A stretch of DNA of 64,000 nt, from positions 52,478 through 116,477 of the forward strand of contig CAJUBZ010000008.1 in the NCBI GenBank assembly GCA_910584795.1, in the 5' to 3' direction. The stretch is from an uncultured Eubacterium sp. GTDB lineage: Bacteria; Bacillota; Clostridia; Lachnospirales; Lachnospiraceae. The position numbers and the translations under genes were made by a program. This document shows, piece by piece, positions 34,447 through 43,614 of the stretch (positions are counted from its first letter, which is position 1; each line of letters starts with the position of its first letter). The notes beneath the pieces were generated by a model. That model was not told the DNA's origin, did not search any database, and worked only from the letters and a program-made list of their open reading frames with translations.

Positions 34447-34490
34447 ATAATCCTTTCCGTATATACTTATGTATTGTCCGGACAAGGATT

Positions 34491-34561
34491 AGCATAATTC
34501 ATTTTATTTTTTTGTAAATATAATCTGCGTCAACGATAGTGATTTCTGCGTCAACGATAGT
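34491..34561 (-). promoter_or_regulatory. Double LytTR-type box and promoter B, before kinase gene
   Basis: AACGATAGT at 34532-34540 and 34553-34561 (21 bp apart). TTTACA (34513-34518) is 13 bases after the second box and TATGCT (34491-34496) 16 bases on. The text around the boxes (CTGCGTC..GATTTCTGCGTC) nearly repeats that at 32186-32222. A leader hairpin (AATCCTT..AAGGATT, 34449-34490) follows the start point. The rest of 34309-34698 holds the possible leader peptide and the mutY terminator. Confidence 0.65.
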
Positions 34562-34575
34562 AAATTTTTAAAAAA

Positions 34576-34610
34576 AGCACAACATTTATATAAAATACAA
34601 ACGTTGTGCT
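34576..34610 (-). terminator. Terminator after mutY
   Basis: AGCACAAC and GTTGTGCT make the stem, with a T-run on the minus strand. It separates mutY from LytTR promoter B. Confidence 0.8.
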
Positions 34611-34698
34611 AATATCATTTTTGTTTAATAAATGCATACTCCCAATCAGTTAATTGTTCTAAACATTATTCTCATAATTCTCCTTCTAGTTTTTTATA

Positions 34699-35760
34699 TC
34701 ATAAACATTTTCGAAATGCTGTAGGCAATGGTACTGTGTTATTTAACTCTTCCTTTGAAACCCATTCAAAAGTGTCATTTGTTTCTTTGCACATAACATG
34801 ATAACAATTCATATACCATTCCAAATGCGTAAATATATGTTTTGCAGTTTTATGCTTTTCTACCTGAATTACTTCAACCCCCTTTTGTTCTAACCACTTG
34901 CCAATCTCTTCTTCTGTCATTTTTCTGTCTATATTAGGAAATTCCCATAAGCCGGCTAAAAGCCCCTGTTTGTCTCTTTGACTTACAGCAATTTTGTCTC
35001 CCACCGATAAAATAAATACTGTTTTATTAATTCTTTTGCGTTGTGGCTTCATTTGTTTTACCGGATACTTCTGCCACGTATTATTTTTATATGCACCACA
35101 CCCACTCTTCAATGGACACTTTTCACATTTTGGCTCTCCGTTTGGAACACAGACCGTAGCCCCCAATTCCATTAAACTTTGTGTAAATTCACTGCAATAA
35201 CCTGCAGGGTAAACCTCTTCCAGCCTTTCACCAATCTGCTTCTTAAACCTTTCAACTTTAATATCTGCGTCATTTTCTTCTAATCTGGTTATTACACGAA
35301 GAACATTTCCATCCACTGCGGAACAAGGCTGTCCAAATGCAATTGAACTGACAGCCCCTGCTGTATATTTTCCAATCCCCGGAAGTTTCAAAATCTCAGA
35401 ATATTCCTCCGGAAACTTTCCAGTATACTGTTTGCATATAACCTCTGCTGCCTTTTTAAGATTTCTTGCTCGCGAATAATATCCTAATCCTTCCCATAAT
35501 TTCATAACCTTTTCTTCTGGCGCATCAGCCAATATTTTAATATTGGGAAAGTTCTCCATAAATCTCTGATAATAATCTATCACTGCCTCCACTCTGGTCT
35601 GCTGTAACATTATCTCTGAAACCCACACACGATATGGGTCCCTGTTTTCTCTCCATGGAAGTACCCTTGCCTGCTCCCCGTACCATTCAAGCAATGGGGC
35701 AACAATCCACTGTAATGATTTATTATCTTTCTTTATATTTAACCTATCTTTACTTTTCAT
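34699..35760 (-). CDS. mutY: A/G-specific adenine DNA glycosylase
   Basis: 353 residues. The N-terminal helix-hairpin-helix glycosylase domain includes M-L-Q-Q-T-R-V-E-A-V (about 52-61), L-P-G-I-G-K-Y-T-A-G-A-V (about 127-138) and V-D-G-N-V-L-R-V (about 149-156), which carries the catalytic Asp. The [4Fe-4S] cysteines are in C-V-P-N-G-E-P-K-C-E-K-C-P-L-K-S-G-C. The C-terminal NUDIX-like domain (about 245-353) recognises 8-oxo-guanine. It removes A opposite 8-oxo-G. It is complete, single, and with its own terminator. Confidence 0.95.
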   Translation of the reverse strand: MKSKDRLNIKKDNKSLQWIVAPLLEWYGEQARVLPWRENRDPYRVWVSEIMLQQTRVEAVIDYYQRFMENFPNIKILADAPEEKVMKLWEGLGYYSRARNLKKAAEVICKQYTGKFPEEYSEILKLPGIGKYTAGAVSSIAFGQPCSAVDGNVLRVITRLEENDADIKVERFKKQIGERLEEVYPAGYCSEFTQSLMELGATVCVPNGEPKCEKCPLKSGCGAYKNNTWQKYPVKQMKPQRKRINKTVFILSVGDKIAVSQRDKQGLLAGLWEFPNIDRKMTEEEIGKWLEQKGVEVIQVEKHKTAKHIFTHLEWYMNCYHVMCKETNDTFEWVSKEELNNTVPLPTAFRKCL

Positions 35761-35964
35761 AAAACTTCTCCTTTTAAAAACTAGTCTATCACATTAATAC
35801 ATTTTATGCTTTTCCAATTACTACAAGTTTTTTTACTATGGTAATTATATACCAAATATTACATTTTTTTAATGGCAGACTTCTATTGCGTCTACTCTGG
35901 AACAACGTTATACTAAGTAACAGTAATTCAAACACTAATGATGTTAAAATATTAGGAGGAACCA

Positions 35965-37188
35965 ATGAGGGTATATATGAAAAAACTTGCGCTTTTATTA
36001 ACAATAACTTTACTGGGACAAACATTTTTACCAATACACAAAGTAACAGCGGATGATATTTCCATCACAGAACAGCCTACCACAAGTTTTGAACCGGTCA
36101 CAACAGAACAACCTACAACACCAGCCCCGGAATACGTTATTTCCAAACTGTCTCCAACAAAATCTAAAGTTATTCTGTTAGATCCTGGTCACTGTAAGAA
36201 ACATATGGGTGCTCACGAAAATGGTCTGAAAGAAGAAAAGGTTGTTTTAGATATTACAAAAGCCTGTAAAAATATATTAGATGAATATGGTGGGATTACT
36301 GTGTATCTGACACGCAATAATATGAGCTGTCTTTCTTCCTTACATTTGGGGGACTGTCTGAGTTCCCGTAACAATCTTGCCAAAAGGTTGTCTGTCGATT
36401 TTCTTGTGAGCATGCACATTAATGCAGATGATCGGTCTGGCAAATCCGGTGCATTGATACTTCCCGCATACCAATCTGGTTATCGTGATAAAATACGTAA
36501 AAAGACTCAGGCACTCGGCAGTTATTTTTTAGAACATCTCCATTCCCTTGGACTAAAAAACCGTGGTTTTTGGCTTCGTAAATTAAGTAACGATCGATAT
36601 CGTAATGGCGCTCGTGCAGATTATTATTCTATTGTAAGAAATGGTGTGTTGAACAATATCCCAAGCCTCATTGTAGAACATGGATACGTCTCGAATCTCT
36701 CTGACTGCGAATTATATTTTAAGACAAAAGATAAGCGGAGATTTTTGGGTGAAGCTGATGCCAATGCGATTGTTTCTTATTACGGATTAAAAAGAAAAGT
36801 AATCACCGGCACATTTGTAAAAAAAGGAAAAAGCACCTACTATGTTACTGATAATAATCAAAAAGTCAAAGGATGGGTTAAGAAGCAGGGAAAATGGTAT
36901 TACTTTGATAAAACAAACGGAAAGATGAAAACCGGATTTGTAAAAATCGGAAAGCACAAATTTTATTTAAAACCTTCCACCGGAGAAATGGCTGTCGGAT
37001 GGTTCAAAGTAAAAGGTGCATCTTACCTTGCTCAAGGCAACGGAGCTCTTGTCCGTAAAAAAGCATACTCTGACGGTATACACACATATCTCTTTAGTTC
37101 TTCCGGGAAAAAATACACCAGAGGAAAACATAAAATAAACGGAAAAACTTACTATGTGAATGCCAGGACAGGTACAATCCGCAAATAA
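35965..37188 (+). CDS. Secreted N-acetylmuramoyl-L-alanine amidase with wall-binding repeats
   Basis: 407 residues; ATG at 35965 follows TAGGAGG (ATG at 35977 is possible). There is a signal peptide (about 1-29, cut near T-A-D-D) and a Thr/Pro-rich linker (about 30-55). The Amidase_3 domain (about 67-275) has L-L-D-P-G-H, the E of G-A-H-E-N-G, V-S-M-H-I-N-A-D and I-V-E-H-G-Y-V-S-N, giving zinc ligands and catalytic Glu. The C-terminus holds about five 20-residue repeats (G-K-W-Y-Y-F-D, G-K-H-K-F-Y-L, V-G-W-F-K-V-K-G) of the choline/glucan-binding type. It cleaves peptidoglycan stem peptides. The 35761-35964 gap holds its AT-rich promoter. Confidence 0.93.
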   Translation: MRVYMKKLALLLTITLLGQTFLPIHKVTADDISITEQPTTSFEPVTTEQPTTPAPEYVISKLSPTKSKVILLDPGHCKKHMGAHENGLKEEKVVLDITKACKNILDEYGGITVYLTRNNMSCLSSLHLGDCLSSRNNLAKRLSVDFLVSMHINADDRSGKSGALILPAYQSGYRDKIRKKTQALGSYFLEHLHSLGLKNRGFWLRKLSNDRYRNGARADYYSIVRNGVLNNIPSLIVEHGYVSNLSDCELYFKTKDKRRFLGEADANAIVSYYGLKRKVITGTFVKKGKSTYYVTDNNQKVKGWVKKQGKWYYFDKTNGKMKTGFVKIGKHKFYLKPSTGEMAVGWFKVKGASYLAQGNGALVRKKAYSDGIHTYLFSSSGKKYTRGKHKINGKTYYVNARTGTIRK

Positions 37189-37197
37189 AGGCTAAAT

Positions 37198-37233
37198 AAA
37201 ACCGCTTGGGAATATATCTTCCTCAAGCGGTTT
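37198..37233. terminator. Bidirectional terminator of amidase and GrpB genes
   Basis: AAACCGCTTG pairs with CAAGCGGTTT across 16 bases between two convergent genes. Confidence 0.8.
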
Positions 37234-37254
37234 CAAATATTGATATTTTATTAT

Positions 37255-37875
37255 TCAATATCTCTTTTCATACTTTCTCTTTGCTTTTTCCGTGTATTCT
37301 TTGATAAATTCTGTTTTTGCATTTGTATATCCATCACGATTATACTCATACTTCTTCCATAGCTTCAATTTTAACTCTTCATACTGTTTTGCCACATCCT
37401 TGTGCTCATTTAAATAATCTCTAAAATATAATTCATCATTATCTCCCGCATATCGCAAATGCAGATGATACACTTTCTCTGCAAAACCATTGTCTGTATA
37501 ACCTTTATTGAAAGAAATCCGGTTTGAAGTATGACTCATACAAATATAACCATTGCCTACTAATTGTCTCTTTATTTCCTCCATATCATTTACTTTCGGT
37601 ATTTCCACCATAATATCAATAATAGGTTTTGCCCAAATTGTATCAACAGCGGTACTTCCGATATGGCTGATCTTATACATTATATCCGGTTTTAATATCT
37701 CTTGTATATTATTTTTCTCCTCACAATACCACTTTTTCCAGTTGGTCCGATGCTCAGTGAGGGATATTGGAAAAAGCCTCCATAGTTCTTCTAAACTCAT
37801 TTCTGATAAACTCTTTCTTTTCTCAAAACAGGCGCTTTTTTCCATTTCTTCATGTTGTTCCTTTATGTATTTCAC
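37255..37875 (-). CDS. GrpB-family (UPF0157) protein
   Basis: 206 residues. The diagnostic segment I-S-H-I-G-S-T-A-V, then A-K-P-I-I-D-I-M-V (about 88-110) is the GrpB nucleotidyltransferase-like core (GS...DxxV). The L-H-L-R and F-R-D-Y-L patterns follow. About 40 extra residues at the N-terminus precede the common start of the domain. The function of the family is not settled. It precedes the YjbR gene in the tight group 37255-38240 (two bases apart). Confidence 0.85.
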   Translation of the reverse strand: MKYIKEQHEEMEKSACFEKRKSLSEMSLEELWRLFPISLTEHRTNWKKWYCEEKNNIQEILKPDIMYKISHIGSTAVDTIWAKPIIDIMVEIPKVNDMEEIKRQLVGNGYICMSHTSNRISFNKGYTDNGFAEKVYHLHLRYAGDNDELYFRDYLNEHKDVAKQYEELKLKLWKKYEYNRDGYTNAKTEFIKEYTEKAKRKYEKRY

Positions 37876-37877
37876 TA

Positions 37878-38240
37878 TTATTCCCCCAAAATTTCCCGTT
37901 GCTTTTTCTTGCTAAAACCAGCCAGGATTAACGCATAAGACTCATCTAATAAATGTTTCATCAAATCATCCGATACTGCACCATCCGGCTTTATAGAGTT
38001 CCAATGAACTTTATTTGAGTAATATCCCGGAATGATATCTTCAAACTGTTCACGCAGGTAAATACTTTCCTGTGGATCTGTCTTTACGTTAATATAATAT
38101 GGTTTATCTTCACCATCCAGACAGATTGCCGCAAACATCTTATCCTCAATACAATATCTTATCCAGTTCCAGTCTTCCTGAAGATTTTTTGTTACTCCTT
38201 TTTTCTCTAATAAATAACCATCTATCCAATTGTATTTCAT
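37878..38240 (-). CDS. MmcQ/YjbR-family protein
   Basis: 120 residues. D-G-Y-L-L-E-K-K-G-V-T-K-N near the start and the later D-P-Q-E-S-I-Y-L-R-E-Q-F-E-D-I-I-P-G-Y-Y-S-N-K-V-H-W-N are typical of the CyaY-like, double-wing YjbR fold, ending L-L-D-E-S-Y. Its members are small possible DNA-binding proteins with no fixed role. It is co-transcribed with GrpB. The 38241-38362 gap shows nothing. Confidence 0.88.
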   Translation of the reverse strand: MKYNWIDGYLLEKKGVTKNLQEDWNWIRYCIEDKMFAAICLDGEDKPYYINVKTDPQESIYLREQFEDIIPGYYSNKVHWNSIKPDGAVSDDLMKHLLDESYALILAGFSKKKQREILGE

Positions 38241-38362
38241 TTATTCTTCTCCTATTCATATATTACTTATCAATATACTATTGAAAATCTATTCTCTATA
38301 TAAATTTTTTTCTTTTATACCACTTACTTCACACAATATACTTATTCACTCTTTCCTTTACA

Positions 38363-39070
38363 CTATTTTTTACATATCAGAAAATATTGAATCATGGGGC
38401 CGACAACCTCTTTTTTGCTAATCTCAAAACCAAAAGATAACATACTTTCAAATTCTGATACCGTCATATCAAACTCATCCGGACGTCCCAAGTACTCTTC
38501 AATTAATGCAGTAATTTCAAATTCCGGACTGCCTGCATTTGGAATATCCAGAACAAATTTCCCTTTGGATTTCATTATTCGATATATCTCACAAAGCACC
38601 TGTCCAACAAACTCTTTTCTAAAATACTCGAGTGAACCGATGCATGTTCCAATATCAAAGAAACTATCATCAAATGGTGTGTTATGCATACTGCCACAAT
38701 GTAATGCACCAATTTGAAGACAATTTTTCTCTATAAATTGCTTTAATAATTCAATCGTTTTCGGACTAATATCCACACCATAATATATAGACTCCCACTC
38801 TTTGTATCCACGAAACATCAAATTTAAGCAGCATCCCAAGTCAATGCACTTCATGTCTTGTTGTGGATTTAAAAATTCTACAATCTCTTTTCTTCCGCTG
38901 TCTGATAACGTCTCATTCTCCTGCATGTCTTTATAAATTAAATAATTGGGATTATTTTTTATGTAATCCGGCAAATTTTCATATGGATCTATACCTTGAC
39001 GCCCTAAATCAATTGCCTTGTCATAAGACTTTGCAATTTTATCTAATCCAGTGTTCTTATAACCTTCCAT
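38363..39070 (-). CDS. SAM-dependent class I methyltransferase
   Basis: 235 residues. Motif I is C-I-D-L-G-C-C-L-N-L (about 93-102), motif II region Y-Y-G-V-D-I-S, and the post-motif F-F-D-I-G-T-C-I-G-S-L-E-Y-F. The C-terminal block V-L-D-I-P-N-A-G is also class I type. In motif I, G-C-C-L replaces the usual G-x-G, so SAM binding may be altered. Its start overlaps the end of the glycosylase-like gene by 28 bp. The substrate is unknown. Confidence 0.8.
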   Translation of the reverse strand: MEGYKNTGLDKIAKSYDKAIDLGRQGIDPYENLPDYIKNNPNYLIYKDMQENETLSDSGRKEIVEFLNPQQDMKCIDLGCCLNLMFRGYKEWESIYYGVDISPKTIELLKQFIEKNCLQIGALHCGSMHNTPFDDSFFDIGTCIGSLEYFRKEFVGQVLCEIYRIMKSKGKFVLDIPNAGSPEFEITALIEEYLGRPDEFDMTVSEFESMLSFGFEISKKEVVGPMIQYFLICKK

Positions 39071-39525
39071 TCTTCAATTAACCTTTCTAAGTTCCATGCC
39101 GCATTTGCCGGACTAGTAGAAGGCAGGCATATTGCTTCTATGTTTGTTTGTTTTTTTGTATACTTGTTATACAACGAAAACGCTTTCTTCCCGTTTACAA
39201 AGATATGTTTTATATCTGTTGTATTAAGTATTTCCATCAGGTCATTCACTACTACCTCTTTGATACTGCTGTCTGAAGAACCTGTAATTTCACATGAGCG
39301 AATAACATCCCACACTGCAATTTTGTTTCTCAATAAAAATTTCCTTTTCTCCTGAATTGTATGTGGTGTACTCTCATTAAATACTGCTGATGTCACTTTC
39401 CAGAATCTGTTCTGGGGATGTCCATAAAAAAAGCCTTCTTCTCTTGATTTCACGGATGGAAAGCTTCCAAGAATCAGTATCTCAGATTTTTTATTATATA
39501 TTGGTTCTATTGGATGTATTATCAT
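39043..39525 (-). CDS. DNA-deoxyinosine glycosylase-like protein (UDG family)
   Basis: 160 residues. I-L-I-L-G-S-F-P-S-V-K-S-R (about 17-29) and Y-G-H-P-Q-N-R-F-W-K-V (about 34-44) are the motif 1 and pocket residues of the UDG superfamily hypoxanthine-DNA glycosylase branch; L-P-S-T-S-P-A-N-A (about 137-145) is motif 2. It removes deaminated bases. Together with the MGMT-like gene 29 bp downstream it forms a small DNA-repair group. Confidence 0.85.
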   Translation of the reverse strand: MIIHPIEPIYNKKSEILILGSFPSVKSREEGFFYGHPQNRFWKVTSAVFNESTPHTIQEKRKFLLRNKIAVWDVIRSCEITGSSDSSIKEVVVNDLMEILNTTDIKHIFVNGKKAFSLYNKYTKKQTNIEAICLPSTSPANAAWNLERLIEEWKVIRTLD

Positions 39526-39554
39526 AATGTTTCCTTTCTATTATTATTTAATTT

Positions 39555-39875
39555 TTAGTCTATCCATGGTGTTTCCCACTGGTATTCTGACATGATAACA
39601 TGCCCATTCTCAAAACATACACCTTCTGATTTGAGTAATTCTATCTGTCTGTTTCCTCCGCCAAAGGCGAATGCCTCTGATACATTCCCCTCTTTTGTAA
39701 CCACTCTATAACATGGTACACCCTCCGGATCTGGATTCACATGAAGTGCATATCCAACAACTCTTGCCCATCTTTTATTTCCTGCAAGTGCTGCAACTTG
39801 TCCATACGATGCAACCCTACCTTCCGGAATTTGTTTTACGACATCATAAATTCTCTCAAAAGTATTCTTTTCCAT
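39555..39875 (-). CDS. MGMT-family DNA-binding protein
   Basis: 106 residues, only the methyltransferase DNA-binding domain, starting near F-E-R-I-Y-D-V-V-K-Q-I-P-E-G-R-V-A-S-Y-G (helix-turn-helix, arginine finger around R34-R37). The catalytic segment reads V-P-C-Y-R-V-V: the cysteine is kept, but the usual histidine is Tyr. Short ATL proteins have Trp in place of Cys, so this is a short MGMT-like form that may or may not transfer alkyl groups. The neighbour is a base-excision glycosylase-like gene. Confidence 0.85.
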   Translation of the reverse strand: MEKNTFERIYDVVKQIPEGRVASYGQVAALAGNKRWARVVGYALHVNPDPEGVPCYRVVTKEGNVSEAFAFGGGNRQIELLKSEGVCFENGHVIMSEYQWETPWID

Positions 39876-39961
39876 TGGTGTTACTCCTTAAATTATATCA
39901 TACTATTCCTATTAAAAATATCCTAAATAAGTATTTCTACCTACTTAGGATACACTTAAAA

Positions 39962-41902
39962 TCATAAATTGTCCACTTCATTTACCGGAGGCTGACAAGT
40001 ACGCCCACGACAGATATAAAACGTGGTTTTATCATTTATCAGCGGATATTCTTTTGTCGGACCTTCCACAACACATACCACACTATTCAAAGGAATTCTC
40101 CAAGACAAATTGACTAAATCCCGTTTATCTTTAACTACAATCGTTATTTTTTCCTGTGGCTCATGGTAATCTGATAATGCCAAAAGAAACATTGCATACC
40201 CTGTTGGATAATGTTCTGCTTCTGTACTCATAAACCTCATCTGACACTCTGCCAATTCACCATACTGTTTTTCACCTGTAATAAGATATAATCGCACAAG
40301 ACTGTATGCCATGGCCGAATTAGAACTAAAGACAGCACCGTCATAAGTTTCCTTAGGGCGCATAATAAGCTGTTCATTTTCTTTTCCATATAGAAAAAAT
40401 CCACCCTGCTCTTTATCATAAAAATCAGAAATTATTTTATTACAAAACTGCCTGGCTTTTTCAAGATAAATACTCTCCAATGTGGCTTCATATAAAGCAA
40501 GCAATGCAAAAACCTCACCGGCATAGTCATCTAATAAACCTTTTCCACTGTGCTTTCCTTCCCGCCAGCTGATATATAATGTATTTTTTTCACATAAATT
40601 CTTTTGAATAAATTCCTGTGCTTTTACTGCTGATTTAAGATAAATTTCCTTCCTGCTGACACGATATAAGTGACACATTGCTGCAATCATAAGTGCATTC
40701 CAAGATGTCAATATTTTATCGTCTAAGTGTAGTGTATATCGTTTTTTGCGATATTCATATACTTCCGGCATAAAATCATCAAATCTTTCCCTGATAATTT
40801 CACTTTTCAAAAGATTCGGAATATTTTTTCCTTCAAAATTTCCTCTATCAGTAATATCAAAATACTGATTAAATTCTTTTCCTGCCTTGTCTCCAAGAAG
40901 CCCAATGATTTCATCCGGCTCTAACAAATAGTATTTTCCCTCTACTCCTTCGCTGTCTGCATCTTGTGCACTATAAAATCCGCCCTCGGGAGAAGTCATT
41001 TCCCGCAATATATATGTGGCGGTCTTTTCAGCAACATCGCAATAAACCTGCTTTTTTGTGATTTGATATGCCCTGCAATACGCAAGAATCAGCAACGCAT
41101 TATCATAAAGCATTTTTTCAAAATGTGGCACCAAAAAATAGCGGTCTGTGGAATATCTGCTAAAACCACCGCCAATATGGTCAAACATTCCTCCTCTATA
41201 CATTTGCAGTAATGTCTTTTCCACCATTTTCAATGCATCTTCGTTCCCATTCTTTTGATAGTACTGCATTAAAAACAACAGATTATGAGGTGTAGGAAAT
41301 TTGGGTGCTTCTCCAAATCCTCCAAACTTATAATCGAACATGCTTTTGTAAATTTCAAAAGCAGAATCCAAAAGCTGCATATTTATCCTATCTCCAACTG
41401 TTGTTTGTCGATTCAGAAATGCAATGATTTCATCTGCGGATTCCAACAAATCTTCTCTATCTGTTTTCCATTGTTCATAAACAGCCAAAAGCAATTCTTT
41501 TAATCCTATCTGCCCATATCTTGAGGTTTTCGGAAAATAAGTCCCAGCAAAAAAAGGCTTTTGTCGCGGTGTCATAATAATCGTTGTAGGCCAACCGCCA
41601 CTTCCTGTAAACGCCTGACAAACTGACATATAAATGCTGTCAATATCCGGACGTTCCTCTTTATCTACCTTTATTGATATAAAATATTGATTCAAAATCT
41701 CTGCAATCTCTTCATCTTCGAAACTCTCATGAGCCATCACATGACACCAATGACAGGTACTATAGCCAATACTCAAAAACACCGGTTTATCCTCTACCGT
41801 TGCACGCTCAAAAGCATCTTCGCACCATGGATACCAATTTACCGGATTATCTGCGTGTTGTAACAGATATGGACTTGTTTGATTTGATAAATGATTTTTC
41901 AT
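39962..41902 (-). CDS. YyaL-type thioredoxin domain protein (DUF255)
   Basis: 646 residues from ATG at 41902 (GGGAGGAAGT upstream); a 21-codon extension is rejected. Opening [20 protein letters not shown] is the family hallmark. The thioredoxin-like [14 protein letters not shown] (about 50-63) follows, and then an (alpha/alpha)6 barrel of the six-hairpin glycosidase kind. It is related to human SPATA20; the function is unknown, possibly a redox or sugar enzyme. Length and motifs are family-typical. It is a single gene, and no terminator is obvious. Confidence 0.9.
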   Translation of the reverse strand: MKNHLSNQTSPYLLQHADNPVNWYPWCEDAFERATVEDKPVFLSIGYSTCHWCHVMAHESFEDEEIAEILNQYFISIKVDKEERPDIDSIYMSVCQAFTGSGGWPTTIIMTPRQKPFFAGTYFPKTSRYGQIGLKELLLAVYEQWKTDREDLLESADEIIAFLNRQTTVGDRINMQLLDSAFEIYKSMFDYKFGGFGEAPKFPTPHNLLFLMQYYQKNGNEDALKMVEKTLLQMYRGGMFDHIGGGFSRYSTDRYFLVPHFEKMLYDNALLILAYCRAYQITKKQVYCDVAEKTATYILREMTSPEGGFYSAQDADSEGVEGKYYLLEPDEIIGLLGDKAGKEFNQYFDITDRGNFEGKNIPNLLKSEIIRERFDDFMPEVYEYRKKRYTLHLDDKILTSWNALMIAAMCHLYRVSRKEIYLKSAVKAQEFIQKNLCEKNTLYISWREGKHSGKGLLDDYAGEVFALLALYEATLESIYLEKARQFCNKIISDFYDKEQGGFFLYGKENEQLIMRPKETYDGAVFSSNSAMAYSLVRLYLITGEKQYGELAECQMRFMSTEAEHYPTGYAMFLLALSDYHEPQEKITIVVKDKRDLVNLSWRIPLNSVVCVVEGPTKEYPLINDKTTFYICRGRTCQPPVNEVDNL

Positions 41903-42086
41903 ACTTCCTCCCATCGACATCTGCTTCGCAGATGAATTTAACACATATATGGGTGTTCTTCCCATAAAAATATAAATATAACCAAAAACTCCTATAAACA
42001 GTCTTTTCGTTATATTGATTTTTTTATAGCTGAACTGTTACTATAAATTATTATGCTATGTTTTGTACAGATTATAAAATTAAAAA

Positions 42087-42117
42087 AATACCAGTGTGAA
42101 ACTTCACAACCGGTATT
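42087..42117 (-). terminator. Terminator of XRE gene at 42147
   Basis: AATACCgGTtGTGAA pairs with TTCACaCtGGTATT, followed by a T-run on the minus strand. Confidence 0.8.
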
Positions 42118-42146
42118 ATACTCTTCCCAATATATTCTTATATAAA

Positions 42147-42377
42147 TTAATCCTCTTCACAATATTCAAAACATTCATCTTGAAAGAAATCCATCAGGCT
42201 CATTTCAAATCCATTACAAATTTTATTCAATGTTGACACTGTAGGATTTGTTCCATTTATAATATTCATTAATGTTGATTTTGGAATAGCAGAACGATAT
42301 GCCAGGGCATAGTAAGACATTCTTTTTTCGAAACACAAATCATTAATTCTTTTAATAACTGCTTCGCTAGAATTCAT
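42147..42377 (-). CDS. XRE-family regulator
   Basis: 76 residues, nearly all a helix-turn-helix (I-K-R-I-N-D-L-C-F-E-K-R-M-S-Y-Y-A-L-A, then I-P-K-S-T-L-M-N-I-I-N-G-T-N-P-T-V-S-T-L-N-K-I-C). A short acidic tail ends E-Y-C-E-E-D. It stands next to a broken ABC exporter, which it may once have regulated. Confidence 0.85.
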   Translation of the reverse strand: MNSSEAVIKRINDLCFEKRMSYYALAYRSAIPKSTLMNIINGTNPTVSTLNKICNGFEMSLMDFFQDECFEYCEED

Positions 42378-42423
42378 TTTACCCCTCCCATATATAGTCC
42401 TAAGATAATTTTACTAACAAATT

Positions 42424-43115
42424 TCAGCTTTTAGGTCTATATATAGTACTTATTGGGTTATTATTTACAAAATAAATGAATTTATTGCACAAACTCTCCT
42501 TTTTATTCTCTAAAAAGTTTGTTATATTCCCACACACAGCAATCTGTCCAATATACACTAACAAACCCGCAAGAAAGGATAACACTATCTTTGGCACGCT
42601 CACATCTGTAGTGTAACTGAGAGCATTTCCCATATAAATGGAAATTGCTATTTCAGCTGCCTGTCTCATATCCATCTCAGATATAATCAAATAAGTCGAT
42701 CCTATGGTATTTTGCAGCAACAAAAAAACATCTGTGTCGAAAACATCAACATATAATTAGCAATAACCTTTCCTCTCCCATAGTGCAGGCTGGCATAAAT
42801 TGTCACGTTTTCAAAATCTCCGCCGACCAGAATTTGCCAGAAGTGCTATAGCAATGCCCAAACGTTGCCTCATCCCTAAAGAAAAATCTTTTACTTTTTG
42901 TCTCCCTGTATTGTCTAGTTCCACCATAGCCAATATGTTATCATTTGACATCTGCTCTTTATTATTGTTGATTTTACGATATTTTGTTGTTTTCTTTGCG
43001 CTGTTCGACAAAAATATATTTTTTCCTTTTCCAAAGTGAGATGAATGTCCTGCAGTACAATTCTTTTTCTATATTCTTTACTTGCATTTTTCAGTGAGAT
43101 TATTGTTTGTGTTAT
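42424..43115 (-). pseudogene. Remnant of ABC exporter (ATPase and permease)
   Basis: From 43115 down: AAGGAG followed by ATA (where ATG is expected) and T-Q-T-I-I-S-L-K-N-A-S-K-E-Y-R-K-R, the N-terminus of an ABC ATPase. The Walker A region is missing. From about 43000 the frame reads V-K-D-F-S-L-G-M-R-Q-R-L-G-I-A-I-A-L-L, the family signature, then it breaks off before Walker B. From about 42740 to 42424 a hydrophobic frame (Y-T-T-D-V-S-V-P-K-I-V-L-S-F-L-A-G-L-L) is part of an ABC-2 permease. The pattern fits a lantibiotic/bacitracin-type exporter destroyed by deletions. Confidence 0.65.
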
Positions 43116-43614
43116 ATTTGTTCTCCTTGTTTATGTATATATAACAGAGTAAAATTCTTCACTCATACTTGTTTTTTCGACAAGCATCTGTATGTGAATA
43201 TTTCATTATACAATGCTATACCTTTATATTATGTTTTATTTCGGTAATATAAGAGTAAAGTTATCATACTCTGGCAGTTACTTGATATTCCTCGCCCGAA
43301 TCATATCATTGGTTACTTTAGTGCCTATATCACCTGCATCCACAGCATATTTTGTTTATATTTCTCTTATGTCTAATATATGGCAATTAGCGCTTTAATG
43401 CCCATTGTAGCAAGATATACAAAAAATAAAAAAACTAAACATCAAAACATAATCTAATGTATTTTCTCATTTTTTGCAAAATATTTATTGCTGTCTATGC
43501 TACATTTGTCCTCAATGTTTCTTTCACCTTATACTATATCACTATATTCTATTTAAATCTAAAATCTCATGTACCTAATACTGTATTAAAATAAATAAAC
43601 TAACCTCTAAAAAA
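43116..43614. other. AT-rich gap before CRISPR array
   Basis: No supported gene. A 61-codon plus frame (43213-43398) lacks a ribosome site and homology I can recognise. The trailer end of the CRISPR array begins at 43615. Confidence 0.6.

Noticed and set aside
39555..39875. ATL protein (Trp in place of catalytic Cys)
   Set aside because: The cysteine is present in P-C-Y-R, so a plain ATL label would be wrong.
43213..43398. 61-codon plus-strand frame before the CRISPR array
   Set aside because: Hydrophobic but with no ribosome site, no known motif, and placed in AT-rich waste next to a pseudogene.
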